This document shows positions 57,890 through 64,000 of a DNA stretch of 64,000 nucleotides, one piece after another. The stretch comes from Homalodisca vitripennis (lineage: Eukaryota > Arthropoda > Insecta > Hemiptera > Cicadellidae): the NCBI RefSeq assembly GCF_021130785.1, contig NC_060214.1, forward strand, positions 6,697,001-6,761,000, in the 5' to 3' direction. Position 1 is the stretch's first letter; each line of letters opens with the position of its first letter. Position numbers and translations under genes: made by a program. The notes below the pieces were generated by a model, which did no database searches, was not told where the DNA came from, and saw nothing but the letters and a program-made list of their open reading frames with translations.

Positions 57890-59160
57890 TGGGGCTGAAG
57901 AAATTGCATTTAGGTTTGTCCTATAGACTAAAATTATGCAATATTAATTTATATATGAGGAATACCGAGTTTAATTACGGTTCATGTCACTCCATGAGAT
58001 TTAATTAGGCGTTAGCGAATACTTTTACATCGGTGTTATGGGTAACTATGATGGCAACGAGAAAATAGTAGAATAAATAAATTTATAAACTCAGTATACT
58101 TATGAGATTTTAACATGTGACATATTAAAAACCCTAGCCTAATTAATGTATACCAACACATCAAATGTAATTCTATGTCGAGGTGGTGTTTCGTTAGATC
58201 TGTATTATTTAACAACTGTTATGAAACCCAATTTGGTGAAAATATTTGAATACATCATATGAAAAGATACTTCAAGAAAGGGTCAGATTCCGTTATATGC
58301 CCCCAACGCTTAAACTTTTTTCAATGAACTTAGAACGTTATAAAACGATGTAGTTGAGTAACAGAACTAAGATTCCATCAATCAACAAGCATTTCCAGGT
58401 ATTGCGATCGGTATTGTTGTCGCTGTTATCTTATCTTTCTCGAGAATCCCGATTAAGGCAGGCCGCGCGGCATCACATGATTATTTAAGTTTTTTGCACG
58501 GTACATAATTGCCTTTCCATTACAATTCAATTTATATTTCTGATCAGCCCCTCTAGAATTTGATACTTTACTGATAGGTACTATCTCGAGGAATGTTTTT
58601 CTTTTGTTTGTTTTTGTTGAATTTTTGTGTTGGAGAAATGTAGGGGTGTGGTCGATATAATACGTAAGTACCCTTTTTGTCTTAGCTAGTAACCAATTGT
58701 AATTCATTATAATCATCCGTAAATGAAAAATTAGCGTTTGGGGCATAATGTTAGTTCTGTTACTCAACTACATCGTTTTATAACGTTCTAAGTTCATTGA
58801 AAACAAGTTCAAGCGTTGGGGGCATGTAACGGAATCTGACCCAAGAAAGATATCATCAGTAGGTTTATAAGTTTGCATGAAATTCCATTTCTACATAGAC
58901 AATAATACGTTCTAAAATGTTGCATGCTCAACATTGAATCTTTCTAAACATCGTGGTGGAAGCCTACCCAGTAGGCTGACACAATTTCTCTTTTGTTTGT
59001 TGGGGTATGAAAATAGTTTGTTAAATGGTTGTTTGTCGTTATATTTTTCAACAATAAAATTAACTATAGACATAAAATGTTGCATGAAACCTCAGCGAAC
59101 CCTGTTACGCAACTACGCAACATGCGGTATGGCGTAATCCTAATCCTAATTTTCATAAGT
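57890..59160 (+). repeat. GCTGAGCG dispersed repeat, copy 5, split by a TIR element
   Basis: Matches include 'aggcgttagcgaatactttt', 'aactatgatggcaacgag', 'aaaatagtagaataaataaa' and 'gattttaacatgtgacatat'. After the insert come 'tgcatgaaattccatttcta' and 'catagacaataatacgttct', as in the 36.9-kb copy. The sequence reads through once the element at 58,281-58,841 and one CAAGAAAG are removed. Confidence 0.75.
58281..58841. mobile_element. 561-bp TIR element with an 8-bp target duplication
   Basis: The terminal inverted repeats are 58,281-58,370 and 58,751-58,841. They begin GGTCAGATTCCGTTA and differ at about three positions. CAAGAAAG flanks both sides (58,273-58,280 and 58,842-58,849), a perfect 8-bp target-site duplication. 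The 380-bp middle has no reading frame for a transposase, although a 104-codon minus frame crosses it. An 8-bp duplication occurs with hAT, P and Merlin-type transposases. The GG start is less usual for hAT, so the superfamily is left open. Confidence 0.88.
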
Positions 59161-59199
59161 TAAATTATCTTTCAATAAAATTTATATTAATTTGTTATA

Positions 59200-59811
59200 T
59201 ACAGTGTGAGTTGCTCATGGTGTGACAAAATTCTTTTGTTATAATGCAATGTAAATGTGATACAATGGCGGTTATAAAAAAAGTCTAACTCCAAAAATTA
59301 GGTCTGAAATGAATTATTTTCAGTTTTTCTAAAACACTCGTCCGTATTCAATATTCAAACCGATAAAAGTAGGTAACCGAATACTTAACTATGGTCATAT
59401 GGCACACCATTTTAAAGCCTATTAAATGGCAAAGTTTTTAATATCACTTGACACATTCTTGTGTACAGGTTGTGGTAAAAAGATGGGGTCAATAATATTT
59501 CAGCTTTTCTGAAACTTAGCAACTTTGCCATTTGAATCGACCTGAAGCTTAATTTTCTTTTCTTACCGTTTGAACCGATAAATCTTTCAAATTGAAAATT
59601 TAACGGAGAATCTAAAAATAATGTAGTTTGCTCACGTCGCTGAGAAATATCAGATTTACGTACAAAACGCGGGTGTTTTAGAAAAACTGAAAATAATTAT
59701 GTCAGAGACCTAATTTTTGGAGTTAAACTTTTTAATAACTTCCATTGTATCACATTTACATTGCACTATAACCCAAAACATTTTGTCACACCAAGAGCCA
59801 CTCACCCTGTA
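59200..59811. mobile_element. 612-bp TIR element with TA flanks
   Basis: Inverted arms of ~140 bp (59,200-59,340 and 59,670-59,811) begin TACAGTGTGAGTTGCTCATG and TACAGGGTGAGTGGCTCTTG. TA lies outside both ends (59,198-59,199 and 59,812-59,813), as for Tc1/mariner-type insertions. The arms are clearly diverged, so it is older than the elements at 50.7 and 58.3 kb. No transposase is encoded. Confidence 0.8.
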
Positions 59812-59954
59812 TAACATTATTACGTTATAACGGGCTTAGAATTGTTAAACCCTAACCCAAACTGACATAATGTTTTACAAAACAAAACTTATTTTTGACC
59901 AAATAATTATTTTAATTTGTAGTCCAAGTTGAAGGTCGTTGATACAATGACCCG

Positions 59955-59985
59955 ACACTGATGACGTCATGGTGACGTAACGTTT
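59955..59985 (+). promoter_or_regulatory. CRE-type sites
   Basis: ATGACGTCAT (59,961-59,970) is followed by 'ggtgacgtaacg'. Another 'gatgacgtaatgg' lies at about 60,129. These are bZIP-type sites with no nearby transcript, so the functional reading is weak. Confidence 0.22.
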
Positions 59986-61199
59986 ATTTCTTCGTATATG
60001 CGTCTGAATATTTCATTATTTATTATATTTATCTATTGTTACAGACAATATTTTTTTACATTTCTAAAAGTGGTAAATCCAGCGTATGTACAGCTTAATG
60101 TTATCGTAACCAGGTATAGTTTGTATCGATGACGTAATGGAGGCGTTATATGGATTGCTGTAATACATTTATTTTTAAATATGACTATATTACTCCAGTA
60201 TAACACTCATAAAGTAACACATGTCCTATCAATACTTTTATCACCAATATTAATTAAGTCAGTTTGGGGCCTGGCTATATCATATTATTCATATACCTGC
60301 CAACTCCTTTAGCACCAATAAAGGTGGTATCATAGTTTTATTTATGTAAATAGATACATTTTGAGACTAATACAATCTTGTATATAAACATATAAATACA
60401 GTTTAAATAACGTTTTCAGTGACAAGGTTGTGACACCACAAGATTACAATTGAGTGCAATGTAAAATCCGTGATTTATTTAGTGTAAAACTGTAATATGC
60501 ATACGTTTTAAAAATCAAGTTTCTCTTAAAACATTGAAATGCGACAAACGATATCACTATTTACAGTCTCTACCGTTGTTCATACTTGTGTATCACTTAA
60601 AATTTAAACTTTTTTATAAGCCTTAAAAATAATATATTTTGTGAAATTTGTTTTTATTGAAGGTTTCTTGATATTCTCATGTCTTTTAGTTAATAAATAA
60701 TTATTTAAAACCGAAATATTGTGTTAATAGTTTAATTATTAATTAGAGTATTTAATTGAATGTGTACAAAAATTAAAATAAAATGTACCTCTAATTATCC
60801 TTACTGAGATGCGTGTGTGTACGCACCATATTCCCCATAAACGCTTATCCAATGTCCAGCGTCCCAAAACGAGTAATTTCACTGAAACCCCGAAGCACTT
60901 TCCAAAACAATACGTTTTCAGATATTGTAAGATGGAGAAAAAGGGAAAACAAAACGAGTGAATACATATAACAAATTTTTCAACCACTTGAGACCATGGG
61001 GTTTTTTCAATTTTTTAACTTTTTTAGGCTGACAGGTATATACATTTATCAATACACCGACGACAGGTACTACTCATAAAGTTCTTAAACATTAAATTTT
61101 ATACCTACTTAATTTTACAATTTAAAATAGAAACGTTTAAAATGGATTAGGGTCGAACATTCTTATAATCTAAGGACATCAAGCGGACTCTTGAAACAT
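59986..61199. other. AT-rich non-coding stretch
   Basis: No gene, RNA or repeat was recognised. Confidence 0.45.
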
Positions 61200-61390
61200 T
61201 CACTTTTCTCGTTTTCTGGAAAACGAGCTGCTCACTCGCCTGCGGGTATACAGGTCTTGTCTTTGTCTAATTAGTCACCTTTGTCTGACAACACACAGAC
61301 GGACAGACACAGCTGTGATTAGGGGACACCCCCGGGCGCCCTCTGTCTTATCCAGCTCTTTGTTCCTCCTTGTGACAACACATTCTCAAA
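61200..61390. promoter_or_regulatory. GC-balanced island with homeodomain-type and repeated CAGA sites
   Basis: This stands out from A/T-rich flanks. It contains 'cttgtctttgtctaattagt' (a TAATTAG homeodomain-type core), 'cacacagacggacagacaca' and 'ggggacacccccgggcgccc'. No repeat copy of it was seen elsewhere in the window, so it may be a host regulatory element, but that is inference. Confidence 0.25.
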
Positions 61391-62106
61391 GAAAACTCAG
61401 TGACATGTTCTTCTTTTGTTTTCCGCCTCGAGTAATGTCTTTCCTAATGACCTACACCTGTTTCTTTCAATTTTATCTTTGACCAATCCCACCAGAACAA
61501 GGGATGATTTTCCGTTTATCAGTGTTATATTCCAGATTTTTATATATAAAAAAGGATTTATAATAAGTAAATACAATAGTAGTTTGTAATAATATGTACT
61601 TTTCTCCATAGTTTTTCAATTTGTTAATTTGTCAACTTTGAAGCAATTCGAATTTGACTTTCATTGAAATATTAAAAACTTGTATACATTCCATTTATCA
61701 ATTTTACTGATCAATCTGATAAAATATATAATTTAATGTTTAGCTTTTTTCAAAGAGGTTGTTGTTAGTTAAGACATATTGAATAGTGGATGCCAGTGTC
61801 GTAAAGGATCTAGAGCTAGCTGATACCTCTAACTTTCCAGACAATAGATGTTATATGCATTTGGGGGCTGTGTGGCAGAATTTTCGGTAAACAGTTTAAT
61901 TCTTTAAAGCATAGATAGCGCTACTATACTAAATCTTTGGTTCAGAGTGTTAAACTTTTTTAAACTTATAGTAATAACGTTAATTTTTTATTGAATTAAA
62001 CTTAAAATAATAAATCAATCCTCTTTCAGAATTTTCTGAACATATGTGTTTTCTGTCATGTATTTACAATAGATTTCCTTAATTTACCAATAGATAGGGC
62101 ACAATC
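61391..62106. other. AT-rich non-coding stretch
   Basis: No gene or element was recognised. Confidence 0.45.
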
Positions 62107-62400
62107 ACAAAGTGTTAACAGACCTAAGTGTTGGTAGCAACACCTTTTCATGTACTTGCAGGTAATCAGGTGTGAATCCTTTGGGGCTGTCTCGAATTGG
62201 GTTCACACTGAACATGAGAGAAGATGGAGCTGCATCCGGGTCTGTAGATGAGGAGAATGTTTCTACAGTCGCCTTCCCCGAGGGTGGCATCTGATTTTCT
62301 TAGGTAGATACATTCTTTTCAGGTTGTGGGTCTAACCACGGGACATTGTCCTCTGAGGAAGCATCGTCACAGAGTTGAAATCTTCCTGGTGGATCCAAGG
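62107..62400 (-). pseudogene. Unidentified coding-like fragment with one in-frame stop
   Basis: On the minus strand a GC-richer frame reads 'GSSLDPPGRFQLCDDASSED' and 'NVPWLDPQPEKNVST'. It then meets one TAA, and continues 'ENQMPPSGKATVETF' to 'FSVNPIRDSPKGFTPDYLQV', ending near 62,107. The residue mix (acidic, proline and serine-rich) and the base composition are unlike the chance frames elsewhere, which suggests a real protein once. I do not recognise the family. It may be a retroelement ORF or a retrocopy of a host gene. The part nearest 62,400 adjoins the plus-strand LINE fragment. Confidence 0.4.
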
Positions 62401-62404
62401 AGGA

Positions 62405-62600
62405 TCCCTGTAGAATGTTTGACGAGTGGGAGGAAACTGCTGAACACCTTCTCGTTGATTGTCCTGCGATAGCAAGGAAGCGCTACGCTATCTTTGGTAG
62501 TTAGAAAAAGGGTGGTGAATTTTCCCAGGATGGTATTTTTCGTCGTTTTGTGGAACTGCTGAAACTGTAAACCGGTTATAGTTTGTATCCGTAATATAAT
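62405..62600 (+). pseudogene. Retroelement ORF C-terminal fragment (RNase H-tail type)
   Basis: The plus strand encodes 'PCRMFDEWEETAEHLLVDCP' then 'AIARKRYAIFG' and a stop at about 62,500. The pattern 'CR.C.e.eET.eHll.dCpa.a..R...lG' is the tail of many jockey/R1-type LINE proteins, and of RNase H-bearing ORFs in particular. One cysteine of the usual pair has changed to phenylalanine. Further weak coding continues past the stop in another frame. Only this tail survives. Confidence 0.62.
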
Positions 62601-63569
62601 ACAATTATATTACACACAAAAATTTTAATGTTATAATATTGTAAAAGATAGCAAATTATCTTTATACCATCATTCTTATAGTATAAGCTCTCTGTAACGT
62701 AACATAATTACGGTTTTTTTTACATCAAATGGTTATATTCATTTATGGTTTCCTTACACAATGTAGAAAACGTAAGGATCTTATCCTTATTTTAAGTATA
62801 GTAAATATTTCCGTATTAAAATGTTGTTACATTAGTGCTTAGGCAAAAATATTTTAGGAAAACGTGAATTTTGAGTTCGGTTCACCTCCCACGTAGTGCA
62901 GCGTCTCTTATGTGACGCTTTCATAGACTTGACTCCTGGAATCTGGAGTCATGTTTGAGAGATCCAAAAAAGTCGGCGACGAAGTCGTTCATGATTGGTT
63001 GGTCTTTATTAATTACTATAACGTATTGTAGCGCCCAGGTTTTACTATCGTAGGTGATAAAGTTACGTTTCAGGGTTTCTCCTTTCCGTGTTACTATATG
63101 TTTATTTTTACCTTTATTAACCGCAAATTCCCCAGCTATTGTTGTCTTTCATGTAGTTAGAGTCACAGTTCTTTTAGTTTACATGGCTTAAAAAGTTTCA
63201 AAAAAGACTTTTCTACATATTAAAAAGAATTATTTTGAATGCTCCAAAATAATTCTTAATTTCTTAATTTTTTTCTTAATTTTTTTGTTTATTTTTTGTT
63301 TATTTTTTTCTTTATTTTTTTTTGCCTTACCAATAAGCAACGTAGACTTAAGAAGGCCAAAAGTGTGCATGAATATATAAATAAAATTTAATTTAATTTA
63401 AATAATTTTAAATAGGCATATAATGAATACTGCGATTTATTCTTAGCAATTTTGTTTCATACATATTTACATACTCATTGTTAAATGTTTCATATTGACA
63501 ATGGAAGGTTTGAAAGGATATATAATTTAGTACAGCTGCAATTGTTATGTGAAAATGTATAACACATTG
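62601..63569. repeat. AT-rich stretch with a dispersed block and T-rich simple repeats
   Basis: 'GACTCCTGGAATCTGGAGTC' at 62,932-62,951, with flanking text, matches the 43.98-kb block. A T-rich simple stretch (63,245-63,325) and an 'aattt' repeat (63,385-63,405) follow. No gene was recognised. Confidence 0.5.
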
Positions 63570-63790
63570 TTCCCAGGGTTGAAATCTATCCTCTTCACCA
63601 ACAGATACATTTTGCATGCCTGGAATCCAAGCAGTTTACGGGTATGTTTGACCTCTTTTGTTCCTCTTCCTTTTTCATTCTTTTTTAATGTACTATTTTC
63701 CAATCTGATGAGAAGGATAGATTTAAATCCTCCAAACGTCGGGTTATACATTAGTAAAACATATAACGATGGCAAATCCTATATTTACAT
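63570..63790 (+). repeat. Penelope-like tail with hammerhead-like motif
   Basis: 'ggaatccaagcagtttacgg', 'tgtttgacctcttttgttcc', CTGATGA (63,705-63,711), a stem 'AGGATagatttaAATCCT', CAAAC, and 'gtcgggttatacattagtaa'. It follows the 44.32-44.46-kb tail in order. The GAAA box has changed to CAAA, which should disable a hammerhead core. The 84-codon frame over it is incidental. Confidence 0.5.
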
Positions 63791-64000
63791 AGTTGTGCTA
63801 TGAAACAGAATATACCTCGTGCTTTGAAGAAAATTTATTTATTTTTAATACATGCTTTAATATATGCTTAGCAACTATATTTTGCTTAGTATTCCAAAAT
63901 AGTATTCGAATGGTTGTAAATGAAACTCATATCTCTATATCGTTGACATAGTAGAGTTTTGGAATCAATTAATTGGAAGTGTTGAAAATTAAACTAATAG
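63791..64000. other. AT-rich end of window
   Basis: No feature was recognised. Confidence 0.45.

Overview
This window looks like intergenic or intronic DNA from an AT-rich invertebrate nuclear genome, most probably an arthropod and plausibly an insect. The basis is the degenerate jockey/CR1-like non-LTR retrotransposon ends, a Penelope-like remnant, a tRNA-Ser-derived SINE, many terminal-inverted-repeat elements, AT-rich satellites, and the absence of operons or any long cellular reading frame. A sap-feeding hemipteran would fit, but this is a guess that the sequence alone cannot settle. I found no intact host protein-coding gene, no rRNA, no functional-looking tRNA and no CRISPR array. Most short reading frames are chance or lie inside repeats.

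Layout. 0.4-1.1 kb: a ~125-bp repeat arranged as a ~374-bp higher-order unit. 4.7-5.8 kb: six monomers of a ~181-bp satellite. 6.56-6.87 kb: a CpG-richer patch that could be a promoter and first exon. 9.3-9.55 and 17.6-17.8 kb: two copies of one tRNA-Ser-derived SINE. 10.5-14.7 kb: a ~180-195-bp satellite with higher-order structure and a conserved nested hairpin, split at 12,884-13,901 by a 5'-truncated LINE flanked by GATTAA. 15.6-16.4 kb: a short TIR element. 18.3-18.9 kb: a probable Penelope-like C-terminus followed by a hammerhead-like fold. 25.4-26.8 kb: a second LINE family. 28.0-30.3 kb: a 2.3-kb inverted-repeat element with GC-rich arms. 32.8-34.1 kb: a second copy of the first LINE, inserted into the repeat family also seen at 0.4-1.1 kb.

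The right half (36-64 kb) is a mosaic of dispersed repeats. One is a 'GCTGAGCG' family with five copies. Another is an 'ACTAGC...CGGTCCAGT' family with (AT)n tails. There are also Penelope-like tails, two of them in tail-to-tail inverted pairs, tRNA relics, and three clean inverted-repeat elements at 50.7, 58.3 and 59.2 kb. The 58.3-kb element sits inside a GCTGAGCG copy and has a perfect 8-bp target duplication. Opposing GC-richer coding fossils lie at 62.1-62.6 kb.

The elements do not form a pathway. What the sequence records is an order of insertions: LINE into satellite, LINE into repeat, and TIR element into repeat. Candidate host regulatory patches (CpG or CRE-rich) lie at 3.7, 6.6, 16.9, 41.7, 48.9, 60.0 and 61.3 kb, all at low confidence. 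Element families are assigned from motifs read by eye, without database searches.
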